Below are positions 1 to 6,456 of a stretch of DNA of 16,945 nt, piece by piece. The stretch comes from Bacillota bacterium (GTDB taxonomy: Bacteria > Bacillota_I > Bacilli_A > MOL361 > Turicibacteraceae): NCBI GenBank assembly GCA_003486705.1, contig DNGE01000012.1, positions 4,464-21,408 of the forward strand. The letters are read 5' to 3'. Position 1 is the first letter of the stretch. Each line of letters starts with the position of its first letter. Position numbers and translations under genes: made by a program. A model generated the notes under the pieces. The model ran no database searches and was not told the DNA's origin. It worked only from the letters and a program-made list of their open reading frames with translations.

Positions 1-22
1 TCGAATCCCTCTTCCTCCGCCA
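1..22 (+). tRNA. tRNA-Ser, 3' end only
   Basis: The window opens inside a tRNA gene. The T-loop/T-stem remnant TCGAATCCC is followed by the acceptor strand TTCCTCC, discriminator G and an encoded CCA at 20-22. This 3' end matches the serine tRNA that precedes dck-dgk in Bacillus. The anticodon is outside the window, so the isoacceptor is unknown. Confidence 0.85.
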
Positions 23-36
23 TAAAAAGTACTCAT

Positions 37-62
37 ATCACACATTCTGTGTGATTTTTTTT
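37..62 (+). terminator. terminator of the tRNA-Ser gene
   Basis: An 8-bp perfect stem (ATCACACA 37-44 with TGTGTGAT 48-55), loop TTC, is followed by a run of T. It lies 14 bases after the tRNA CCA end. Confidence 0.85.
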
Positions 63-70
63 ATACACAA

Positions 71-106
71 AAAAAAGAAGTTATCCACACGGATAACTTC
101 TTTTTT
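71..106 (-). terminator. terminator of dck-dgk operon (bidirectional in form)
   Basis: A long stem (71-86 with 91-106, loop ACAC) has an A-tract on one side and a T-tract on the other, so it could work in both directions. On the minus strand it starts directly after the dck stop codon at 107-109. It separates convergent transcription from the tRNA gene. Confidence 0.85.
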
Positions 107-769
107 CTATTTAGCGGAATTAATAACTTTTCCAACTTTTGATAAAATGTAATCTAATGAATCAGGATCGTTGACTAAGTCATATTCATTAATATTTAAA
201 CGCAGAATTGGCGCTGCTGTAAAGTTTTCAATCCAATCTTCATAACGTTTATGAAGTGAGTACCAATATTCATTTGGTGTTTCAATTTCCATTTGACGAC
301 CACGTTCACCAATGCGACCGATAATATCTTCTACATCACCTTCAACATAAATAATTAAATCAGGGTGAGGGAAATATGGTGTCATGACCATGGCTTCAAA
401 TAAGTTATTATATGTTTCAAAATCATCTTGACTCATTGTTCCATTATCGTAGTTCATTTTTGCAAAGATGGCTGTATCTTCATAGATTGAACGGTCTTGT
501 ACAAATCCGCCACCGTATTGGAAGATGCGTTTTTGTTCTTTAAAGCGTTCTGCTAAGAAATACATTTGTAAATGGAATGACCAACGTTCGAAATCACGGT
601 AATATTTTTCTAAGTATGGATTTCCTTCTACTTTTTCAAATGATGTTTTAAAGTTTAAGGCTTGCGCTAGTTTGATTGTTAAGGTTGATTTTCCCACTCC
701 TACGGTACCAGCAATTGCGATAACAGCATCGCGAGGAATTCCGTATTTTTGACAGTTTGTATATGGCAT
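107..769 (-). CDS. dck: deoxyadenosine/deoxycytidine kinase
   Basis: Cytosolic deoxynucleoside kinase of the dNK family, which phosphorylates salvaged deoxyadenosine and deoxycytidine to their monophosphates. The 220-residue protein has the P-loop GTVGVGKST at 21-29, the DRS motif at 92-94 and an arginine-rich lid (RIGERGR, 152-158). Long stretches, such as NPYLEKYYRDFERWSFHLQ, closely resemble Bacillus Dck as I remember it. The ATG is supported by AAAAGGGG about 10 bases upstream. The start shares one base with the dgk stop (TAATG arrangement), so the two subunit genes are translationally coupled. Bacillus Dck and Dgk are separate neighbouring genes in the same order. Which of the pair prefers which nucleoside is inferred from this similarity. 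Confidence 0.93.
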   Translation of the reverse strand: MPYTNCQKYGIPRDAVIAIAGTVGVGKSTLTIKLAQALNFKTSFEKVEGNPYLEKYYRDFERWSFHLQMYFLAERFKEQKRIFQYGGGFVQDRSIYEDTAIFAKMNYDNGTMSQDDFETYNNLFEAMVMTPYFPHPDLIIYVEGDVEDIIGRIGERGRQMEIETPNEYWYSLHKRYEDWIENFTAAPILRLNINEYDLVNDPDSLDYILSKVGKVINSAK

Positions 770-1407
770 TATTGATCGCCCCTTTTTATGATTTCATCGA
801 TTTGGCTAATAATTGATTGTAAGTGATTTGGGTATTTAATAAAATCAATCTCATCCCCATTTATTTCAATAATAGGGACATCTTGTTTTGATTTTAGGTG
901 GTTTGTGCATTCGTGATACGATGCGATGAGTTGGGTAAGGTAATTTGGGTCGATTTGTTGTTCAAAATGACGATTACGCTTTTCAATTCGGCCCGTCACA
1001 GTTTCTAAACTTGCGTTTAAAACGATGATGACGTTTGGTTTTGGTAAATCTTCTTCAAGAATGTGATAGATTTTTTCGTATTTATCATATTGATGTGAAG
1101 GAAGTGTCATTTTTCCAAAGATTAAGTTTTTAAACAGATGATAATCAGCAATGACAGACTTGTCTTGGTCTAAAAAATCTCGGTTAATATCTGTTAATTG
1201 TTTATAGCGATTCGTTAAGAAAAACATTTCGGTTTGAAAAGCCCAAGAATCAATATCGTCATAAAATTTATCTAAAAATGGATGCTCGTAGACAATTTCG
1301 TTTAATAACTGAAAGTTATAGTGATTTGCTAAAATGGTAGCGAGAGATGTTTTTCCGACGCCAATGGGACCTTCAACTGCTATAAAATACGGTGGTGTTT
1401 TTAACAT
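769..1407 (-). CDS. dgk: deoxyguanosine kinase
   Basis: Second deoxynucleoside kinase of the pair, expected to phosphorylate deoxyguanosine. From the chosen start the protein has 212 residues, with P-loop GPIGVGKTS at 13-21, the family motif ADYHLFK at 87-93 and a lid RIEKRNR further on. It resembles Bacillus Dgk (MNTAPFIAIEGPIG...). I chose the ATG at 1405-1407 because GAGGTGAG lies about 6 bases before it and because it matches the family N-terminus. A longer reading from the ATG at 1423-1425 would include the ribosome binding site as codons. The gene is upstream of and overlaps dck, and the 3' hairpin of the HMA-like gene lies just upstream. Confidence 0.93.
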   Translation of the reverse strand: MLKTPPYFIAVEGPIGVGKTSLATILANHYNFQLLNEIVYEHPFLDKFYDDIDSWAFQTEMFFLTNRYKQLTDINRDFLDQDKSVIADYHLFKNLIFGKMTLPSHQYDKYEKIYHILEEDLPKPNVIIVLNASLETVTGRIEKRNRHFEQQIDPNYLTQLIASYHECTNHLKSKQDVPIIEINGDEIDFIKYPNHLQSIISQIDEIIKRGDQ

Positions 1408-1458
1408 ACGTCTCACCTCAGTCATAATTAAATATAATGTTCCTCAGAATGAAGAATA

Positions 1459-1508
1459 GGATACTCAGTTCAAAAGTGATACTTCCACTTTTATCGAACT
1501 GAATATCC
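1459..1508 (-). terminator. long imperfect hairpin at the 3' end of the HMA-like gene
   Basis: The arms 1459-1478 and 1486-1508 form about 19 pairs with one mismatch (1464/1503) and a 3-base bulge (1493-1495), loop of 7. The hairpin includes the stop codon and last five codons of the 1491-1703 gene. On the minus strand the following bases (TATTCTTCATTC) are only moderately T-rich, so termination may be partial. It could instead stabilise the 3' end or control read-through into dgk. Confidence 0.5.
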
Positions 1509-1703
1509 TAAACGGTTTAAAGCATCTAAAATGTAGTTTGATGAACCGATACTATCATTGTAAGTAACGGATACTAAATTTAATGTTAAATTAACATCAA
1601 CTTTTTCTACACCTTTCAAATTGTTATAAAAATAATCCTCGATTATTTTTACATCATGATGGTCTTTTAGATTAGAAATACTTAACATAAATGTTTTAGC
1701 CAT
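1491..1703 (-). CDS. small HMA-fold (heavy-metal-associated-like) protein lacking CxxC
   Basis: A 70-residue protein whose strand/helix pattern matches the beta-alpha-beta-beta-alpha-beta HMA domain: N-terminal strand KTFMLSI, first helix around IIEDYFYNNL, GVEKVDVNLTLNLVSVTY as two strands, final helix and LGYSV. HMA domains of copper chaperones and P-type ATPases normally carry GMxCxxC in the first loop; here that loop reads SNLKDHHD and has no cysteine. Metal binding through the histidines is possible but unproven. I chose the ATG at 1701-1703 because GAGGTG lies 6 bases upstream; an adjacent ATG (1704-1706) and an upstream GTG overlap the ribosome binding site. The gene is divergent from tadA and upstream of dgk-dck. 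Fold assignment is from pattern; function is unknown. Confidence 0.75.
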   Translation of the reverse strand: MAKTFMLSISNLKDHHDVKIIEDYFYNNLKGVEKVDVNLTLNLVSVTYNDSIGSSNYILDALNRLGYSVR

Positions 1704-1739
1704 CATTCTCACCTCAATATGGAGTTTATTATTGATAAC

Positions 1740-1782
1740 AATTCTATTTTAACATACAATAAGGTAAAATAAAAATAGAATT
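1740..1782. promoter_or_regulatory. inverted repeat over the promoter of the HMA-like gene
   Basis: Two perfect 11-base arms (AATTCTATTTT 1740-1750 and AAAATAGAATT 1772-1782) are 21 bases apart in the divergent region. On the minus strand an extended -10 (TGTTAAAAT, 1746-1754) falls in one arm and the expected -35 position (1769-1774, weak) in the other. This layout suits an operator, but AT-rich DNA gives such repeats easily. Confidence 0.35.
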
Positions 1783-1810
1783 ATAATAGTAGTTTATTAT
1801 GACAAGTAAA

Positions 1811-1839
1811 TTGAATATGTGATTAGTATTCCTTATATA
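1811..1839 (+). promoter_or_regulatory. tadA promoter
   Basis: TTGAAT (1811-1816), 17-base spacer, TATATA (1834-1839) is close to the sigma-A consensus. The tadA start codon lies about 17 bases after the expected transcription start, just enough for its AGGTGATGA ribosome binding site. Confidence 0.7.
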
Positions 1840-1840
1840 G

Positions 1841-2359
<519 letters not shown>

Positions 2360-2376
2360 TTAAGAGTATCAACAGA

Positions 2377-2490
2377 AACTCTCTTTTGGTACCCTTATTC
2401 AATAGGACGTTGTGAACCAGGTCAGGTCAGGAATGAAGCAGCCTTAAGCAATTAGTTTTATGTGGGTAAGGGTACCCAAGGAGAGTTTTT
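2377..2490 (+). ncRNA. ffs: signal recognition particle RNA (short, 4.5S-like)
   Basis: RNA scaffold of the SRP, which binds Ffh and delivers nascent membrane proteins to the translocon. The apical domain is clear: GTCAGG (2421-2426), GGAA tetraloop (2430-2433) and AAGCAGCC (2436-2443), in the context TGAACCAGGTCAGG. The ends close by AACTCTC (2377-2383) with GAGAGTT (2481-2487) and GGTACCCTTA (2388-2397) with TAAGGGTACC (2467-2476). The usual C-G pair below the tetraloop is A-U here (2429/2434), which keeps pairing. At roughly 110 nt it lacks the Alu domain of the Bacillus scRNA (about 270 nt). The T-run at 2486-2493 together with the closing stem should terminate transcription. Confidence 0.95.
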
Positions 2491-2565
2491 TTTATATTTA
2501 TATTTCTTACATCTCTTGATGAGAAATAGGACAGATAAGTTTTTTAATACGATACCGTCGTACCG

Positions 2566-2597
2566 AAACGTTTCATTTATGAAACGTTTTATTTTAT
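2566..2597 (+). terminator. hairpin, probable terminator before phoP
   Basis: AAACGTTTCAT (2566-2576) pairs with ATGAAACGTTT (2579-2589), followed by TTATTTTAT. It would insulate phoPR from the SRP RNA. The T-tract is interrupted, so strength is uncertain. Confidence 0.55.
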
Positions 2598-2652
2598 AGA
2601 GGCATTATTTAGCTATATCTATAGGTTGAAAATATTAATATTTGTAAAGAAT

Positions 2653-2695
2653 TAACAAAAAATTAACAATGTATAAATAAGACATGTGTTAAAAT
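2653..2695 (+). promoter_or_regulatory. phoPR promoter with two PhoP-box repeats
   Basis: Two TTAACA repeats (2653-2658, 2663-2668; 10 bp apart) precede an extended -10 TGTTAAAAT (2687-2695). There is no good -35. The second repeat starts 27 bases before the -10 hexamer, nearly the same geometry as at pstS (26). A weaker TTGTAA lies 11 bp further upstream. This suggests autoregulation by PhoP; the PhoP consensus is known from Bacillus. Confidence 0.65.
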
Positions 2696-2735
2696 GGAAG
2701 TGCAATACACTTTTTATAGGAGGGGTTTTACAAAT

Positions 2736-3425
2736 ATGAAAAAAAGCGTTCTAATAGTAGAAGATGAACCGTCAATTCAACGTATTCTCCAGTACGATTT
2801 AACTCAAGCAGGATTTGCAGTAGATCTTGCGAGTGATGGTGAAACTGGTTTAAATAAAGCGTGTAAAAAAGAGTACGATATTATTTTATTAGATGTAATG
2901 CTCCCTAAATTAGATGGATTCCAAGTTTGTGAACAATTAAGGGTCAAACGAATCCCAACTTATATTGTTATGTTATCAGCACGTGATGATGAATTAGATC
3001 GTGTTAAAGGCTTAGATGTTGGTGCGGATGATTATATGACAAAACCTTTTTCATCACGAGAAGTTGTTTCAAAATTAAAGGCTATTATAAGACGTAAAGA
3101 AGTGCTAGCGGTTGAAACGTTTGATGCCACACTAACCTATAAAGGTTTAAAATTAGATAGTAATAAGTATGAAGTTAAGTATCAAAACGAAGTGCTCGAC
3201 TTTACTTTAAAAGAGTTTGAATTATTAGAGTTTATGATTAAATATCAAGGACAGGCTGTTTCGCGCGATATTTTATTAGATCGATTATGGGGATTTGAAT
3301 ATGATGGAGATACACGCATTGTAGATGTACACATTTTTAAAATTAGAGAAAAATTTAAATTATTAGGAATCCCAATTAAAACAGTAAGAGGAGTCGGGTA
3401 TATGCTCGAGTCTGAGAAAAAATGA
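2736..3425 (+). CDS. phoP: phosphate response regulator PhoP (OmpR family)
   Basis: DNA-binding response regulator of the phosphate two-component system. It has 229 residues from the chosen start. The receiver domain (1-115) has the acidic pocket E9/D10, phospho-acceptor D53 in LLDVMLPKLDG, S81 and K103. The C-terminal winged helix (about 125-229) ends in the family signature KTVRGVGYML. The ATG at 2736 follows AGGAGGGG by about 10 bases and gives the standard MKKSVLIVEDE start; an in-frame ATG at 2694 precedes that ribosome binding site and overlaps the -10, so it is unlikely. The stop overlaps the phoR start (ATGA). Assignment to PhoP rather than another OmpR regulator rests on the adjacent pst genes and TTAACA repeats. 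Confidence 0.93.
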   Translation: MKKSVLIVEDEPSIQRILQYDLTQAGFAVDLASDGETGLNKACKKEYDIILLDVMLPKLDGFQVCEQLRVKRIPTYIVMLSARDDELDRVKGLDVGADDYMTKPFSSREVVSKLKAIIRRKEVLAVETFDATLTYKGLKLDSNKYEVKYQNEVLDFTLKEFELLEFMIKYQGQAVSRDILLDRLWGFEYDGDTRIVDVHIFKIREKFKLLGIPIKTVRGVGYMLESEKK

Positions 3426-4750
3426 TAAATTCAAAGCATGAAATATATGCTGTATATGTACTGTGTACCATTTTAATCCTAATTAGTCTAAGTAAAGATC
3501 AAAATAATGTCGTTAGTGTTTTATTTTTAATTATTATGTTCATTCTTGTTACGTTGGAGCATACTCGTAAATTGCAGTATATTAAGAAGATGAACGAGTA
3601 CGAAGAAGTAGCTCGTGATTACCATGAAGAGGGTGTTATTAAACAAGTGGCACCTCTTATTTTAGATCAAGAAGAAGTGATTGGGGTTCAATTTAATCGC
3701 CTGATGCGATATATCGAACAACAAGAACGAAATAATAATAGAAGCATGCAAATTATTAGTATTATAACAAATCATATTGAAACACCTATTGTTATTTTAA
3801 ATGCAAATGGGGAGATTGAGTATGCAAATAATCGGTTTAGAGAGTGGTCGCACTTATCTATTTTAAAACCCGTGTCATTTAAGAAGATTAAAAATGCTTC
3901 ATTAAGAAATGTGCTAGAAGATGCTTTAATCTGCGAAACATCGCGTAATAAATCATTAGAAATTTTTGATAAGCATTATGTTTCAGTAGCAAATCCTATT
4001 TTTAATGATGAGCAAGCGTTTAATGGAACGGTTTTAATTTTTTATGATATAACGGATATAAAAAAGTATGATAATTTACAAAAAGAGTTTTTTGCAAATG
4101 CGTCTCACGAATTAAAAACACCGATAAGTGCTATTAAAGGATGTACTGAAATTTTAATTAATGGCGCTAAAGAAGACCCACAAGCCTTAGAAGAATTTTT
4201 AAGTATGATTCAAGTTGAAAATGAGCGTATGGAAAAGCTAGTCAAAAATTTATTATTAATTAACCGTTTTGAATATGATCAAATTGTGATGAAAACGAAT
4301 GATGTTGATTTAAATGAATTATTAGTCGATTGTGTGGTTCAAGCTTTAAATTTTGCTAATACAAAAGGTCAAAAGATCAGAGTTAATGCTGCATTGGAAT
4401 ACACAGTTCAAGGTGATATTGGTCAATTAAAGCATTGTTTTGGGAATTTATTGGCGAATGCTATTCATTATTCATCGGAAAATACAGTAATTCAAATTAA
4501 TGTATCAGAGTCTGAAGATTGTATTATTATCGATATTATTGATGAAGGTATTGGAATACCAAAAGCTGATTTACCACATGTATTTGAACGTTTTTATCGT
4601 GTGGATAAAGGTCGTTCTCGAAATACAGGTGGAACTGGGCTTGGGTTATCACTAGTTCAATCGATTGTTGAGGCCCATAAAGGTAAAGTGACAGTCAAAA
4701 GTGAGTTAAATGTAGGAAGTACATTTACAATTAGCTTACCTAAAACGTAA
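3422..4750 (+). CDS. phoR: phosphate sensor histidine kinase PhoR
   Basis: Membrane histidine kinase partner of PhoP, 442 residues. Two membrane helices lie near 8-22 and 29-46, with only a handful of residues between them, so there is no extracellular sensor domain. A linker follows, then a PAS-like domain (about 117-210), and the dimerisation helix with the phosphorylated H229 in FANASHELKTPISAIKG. The ATPase domain has the N-box around N342/N346, G1 DEGIGIP 374-380, F-box FERFYRVDKG and G2 GTGLGLS 404-410. All catalytic motifs are intact. It overlaps phoP by 4 bases (ATGA). Bacillus PhoR has a larger external domain; this short form resembles kinases that sense through membrane or cytosolic partners such as Pst/PhoU (inference). 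Confidence 0.93.
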   Translation: MINSKHEIYAVYVLCTILILISLSKDQNNVVSVLFLIIMFILVTLEHTRKLQYIKKMNEYEEVARDYHEEGVIKQVAPLILDQEEVIGVQFNRLMRYIEQQERNNNRSMQIISIITNHIETPIVILNANGEIEYANNRFREWSHLSILKPVSFKKIKNASLRNVLEDALICETSRNKSLEIFDKHYVSVANPIFNDEQAFNGTVLIFYDITDIKKYDNLQKEFFANASHELKTPISAIKGCTEILINGAKEDPQALEEFLSMIQVENERMEKLVKNLLLINRFEYDQIVMKTNDVDLNELLVDCVVQALNFANTKGQKIRVNAALEYTVQGDIGQLKHCFGNLLANAIHYSSENTVIQINVSESEDCIIIDIIDEGIGIPKADLPHVFERFYRVDKGRSRNTGGTGLGLSLVQSIVEAHKGKVTVKSELNVGSTFTISLPKT

Positions 4751-4769
4751 GATATAAATAGTTTGGAGA

Positions 4770-4803
4770 GGAGGAAGTAGCGAAGAGCTATTTTCTCCTT
4801 TTT
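4770..4803 (+). terminator. phoPR terminator
   Basis: A 12-bp stem with two G-T pairs (4770-4781 with 4787-4798, loop GAAGA) is followed by five T. It starts 20 bases after the phoR stop. Confidence 0.85.
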
Positions 4804-5016
4804 ATTTCAAAATGACTAAATGTTTCGACGATTTACCGAATGACAGAAAAGTTTAGATAATGAAGGGACTTCATTTTTATGGTTAAGTAGCTTTTAAGCA
4901 TCGTAAAGGGTGTTAAGTTATCAAGAATTTTTATATCAGGCTATATAAATCAGTTCATGTATTAATTAGTTAAATATTCATAAAATATAGCTAGAAATAA
5001 CCTGAAACAGTCAAAA
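4804..5016. other. phoR-pstS intergenic region, upstream part
   Basis: No coding sequence is visible. A small hairpin (AATGAAG 4859-4865 with CTTCATT 4869-4875, then TTTAT) may be a second weak terminator. The rest is AT-rich without clear signals until the PhoP repeats start. Confidence 0.5.
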
Positions 5017-5102
5017 TTAATCAAAAGTTAATATAAGTTAACAATATCTTAACAATATCTTAACAGAATATTAACAAAACTTATGAAAAAATGTATTATA
5101 AT
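5017..5102 (+). promoter_or_regulatory. pstS promoter with PhoP-box array
   Basis: TTAACA repeats start at 5038, 5049, 5060 and 5071 (steps of 11), preceded by degenerate copies TTAATA at 5028 and TTAATC at 5017. A perfect TATAAT (5097-5102) follows. The last repeat occupies the -35 position and there is no TTGACA, which is the layout of PhoP-activated promoters in Bacillus. The transcription start should be near 5109, giving a leader of about 43 bases. Confidence 0.88.
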
Positions 5103-5151
5103 TCATTTGTATGAAAGACAGGAAAAACAATAATTGGAGGAATGAATAATT

Positions 5152-6087
5152 ATGAAAAAATTATTATCTTTATTATCAGCTATGGCTTTAGTTGCAACAA
5201 TGGCAGCGTGTAGTTCTGAAACGCCAGAAACAGATTCTAACACAGATAACTCAAATGGGGATACTACGAGTGAAACAACTGAATTAGGAGCAATTGATGT
5301 TGTAAGCCGTGAAGAAGGTTCTGGTACTCGTGGTGCTTTCGAAGAAATCATTGGATTTAATATTGAAAAAGATGGAGAAGTTGCTGATCCAATGCGTTCA
5401 GATGTAACAATCAAAGATGGAAATGGTGTTGTTGCAACTTACGTTGAAGGAAATGAAGCAGCTTTAGGATATGTATCATTTACAACATTAGAAGAAAAAG
5501 CTAACACATTAAAAGGATTAAAAGTTGGTGGAGTTGAGCCAACTTCTGAAAATGTATTAAACGGAACATACGGTGTTGCTCGTCCATTCGTTTTAGTTTA
5601 TAAAGAAGATGTTGTAACAGATGTTGAAAAAGCATTTATTGAATTCTTAGCTTCTAAAGATGGATTAGAAATTTTAGAAGAAGCGGGAACAATTGTTGAT
5701 TTAGATGGTGCTGCTGATTTCGATGCATCTAAATATGCTGACTTAACAGGTAAAATGGTATTAGGTGGATCAACTTCAACTGAAAAAGCTGTTAAAGCTG
5801 CTGCTGAAGAATTTGCTGCATTAATTCCTGGTGTTGAATATGGTTATGAAGCAACAGGTTCAGGAACTGGAATTAAAAATGCTGCTGCTGGAACTTACAC
5901 ATTAGGATTTGCTTCTCGTGAAGTAAAAGAATCAGAAATTACTGAATTAGGTATTACTGATTTAACAATGTGTATGGATGGAATTGCATTAGTTATTAAC
6001 CCTGCTAATGAAGCATTAGATATCACATTAGAACAAATTAAAGAAATCTATACGGGTGAATTAAACGACTGGTCAGAAGTTAAATAA
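5152..6087 (+). CDS. pstS: phosphate-binding lipoprotein PstS, circularly permuted
   Basis: External phosphate-binding component of the Pst ABC importer, 311 residues. It has a signal peptide with lipobox MAAC (lipidated C20) and a low-complexity Ser/Thr/Asp linker (21-45). The two halves of the fold are in reverse order. Residues 46-180 contain the phosphate-contact motif SREEGSGTR (52-60), GYVS, GGVEPTSENV and ARPFVLVYK, which normally form the C-terminal half. Residues 201-311 contain GSTSTEKAV (206-214), GSGTGIK (236-242), GFASREV, DGIALVINP and LEQIKEIYTGELNDW, which normally form the N-terminal half. ATG is preceded by GGAGG 11 bases upstream. Codons are strongly biased toward GCT, GTT, GAA and TTA, fitting high expression. 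It has its own PhoP-driven promoter and a terminator before pstC. Confidence 0.93.
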   Translation: MKKLLSLLSAMALVATMAACSSETPETDSNTDNSNGDTTSETTELGAIDVVSREEGSGTRGAFEEIIGFNIEKDGEVADPMRSDVTIKDGNGVVATYVEGNEAALGYVSFTTLEEKANTLKGLKVGGVEPTSENVLNGTYGVARPFVLVYKEDVVTDVEKAFIEFLASKDGLEILEEAGTIVDLDGAADFDASKYADLTGKMVLGGSTSTEKAVKAAAEEFAALIPGVEYGYEATGSGTGIKNAAAGTYTLGFASREVKESEITELGITDLTMCMDGIALVINPANEALDITLEQIKEIYTGELNDWSEVK

Positions 6088-6110
6088 TTAATCCGACACA
6101 ATTAAATACA

Positions 6111-6150
6111 AAAGACTTTTATTGAGGCCATTCAATAAAAGTCTTTTTTT
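6111..6150 (+). terminator. pstS terminator
   Basis: A perfect 15-bp stem (6111-6125 with 6132-6146, loop GGCCAT) is followed by a T-run. It lies between pstS and pstC, so the binding protein gene can be expressed above the membrane components. It is the longest perfect terminator stem in the Pho block. Confidence 0.92.
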
Positions 6151-6347
6151 ATTTCTTTAACTAAAAGATGTGGTGGGACGTCTAACTATAATTTATGATG
6201 CTTGGAAAGTTACTTAGAAACTACATATTTCGACAAGTTTAACTGGAATTAAAGATAAGTATTGATTAAATCTTTAGAATTAAATTAGTTTATAAATGTA
6301 ATTTAATATTATGAACGAAAAACACAAAATTTATCCTATTTTAATTG
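6151..6347. other. pstS-pstC intergenic region
   Basis: AT-rich spacer in which I see no gene, RNA-like GC island or repeat. Regulatory signals for pstC are probably confined to the last 110 bases before its start. Confidence 0.4.
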
Positions 6348-6396
6348 TTAAGATTTTGTTAATTTTTCGAAATAAAAAAATTTACCATGTTAAAAT
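6348..6396 (+). promoter_or_regulatory. possible pstC promoter with weak PhoP half-sites
   Basis: TTAAGA (6348-6353) and TTAATT (6359-6364) are 11 bp apart and resemble degraded PhoP repeats. An extended -10 TGTTAAAAT lies at 6388-6396. The spacing from the last repeat to the -10 (32 bases start to start) is longer than at pstS and phoP, so PhoP control here is uncertain. Confidence 0.35.
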
Positions 6397-6456
6397 AATC
6401 TACGTGTGAATGTCGCATAATAATTAAAGAAAAATTGATTAAATGAGGTGTATTTT

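Noticed and set aside
1723..1800. AGTTTATTAT repeated at 1723-1732 and 1791-1800
   Set aside because: A 10-base AT-only-type repeat is weak evidence in this composition. The inverted repeat between the copies is the more credible signal.
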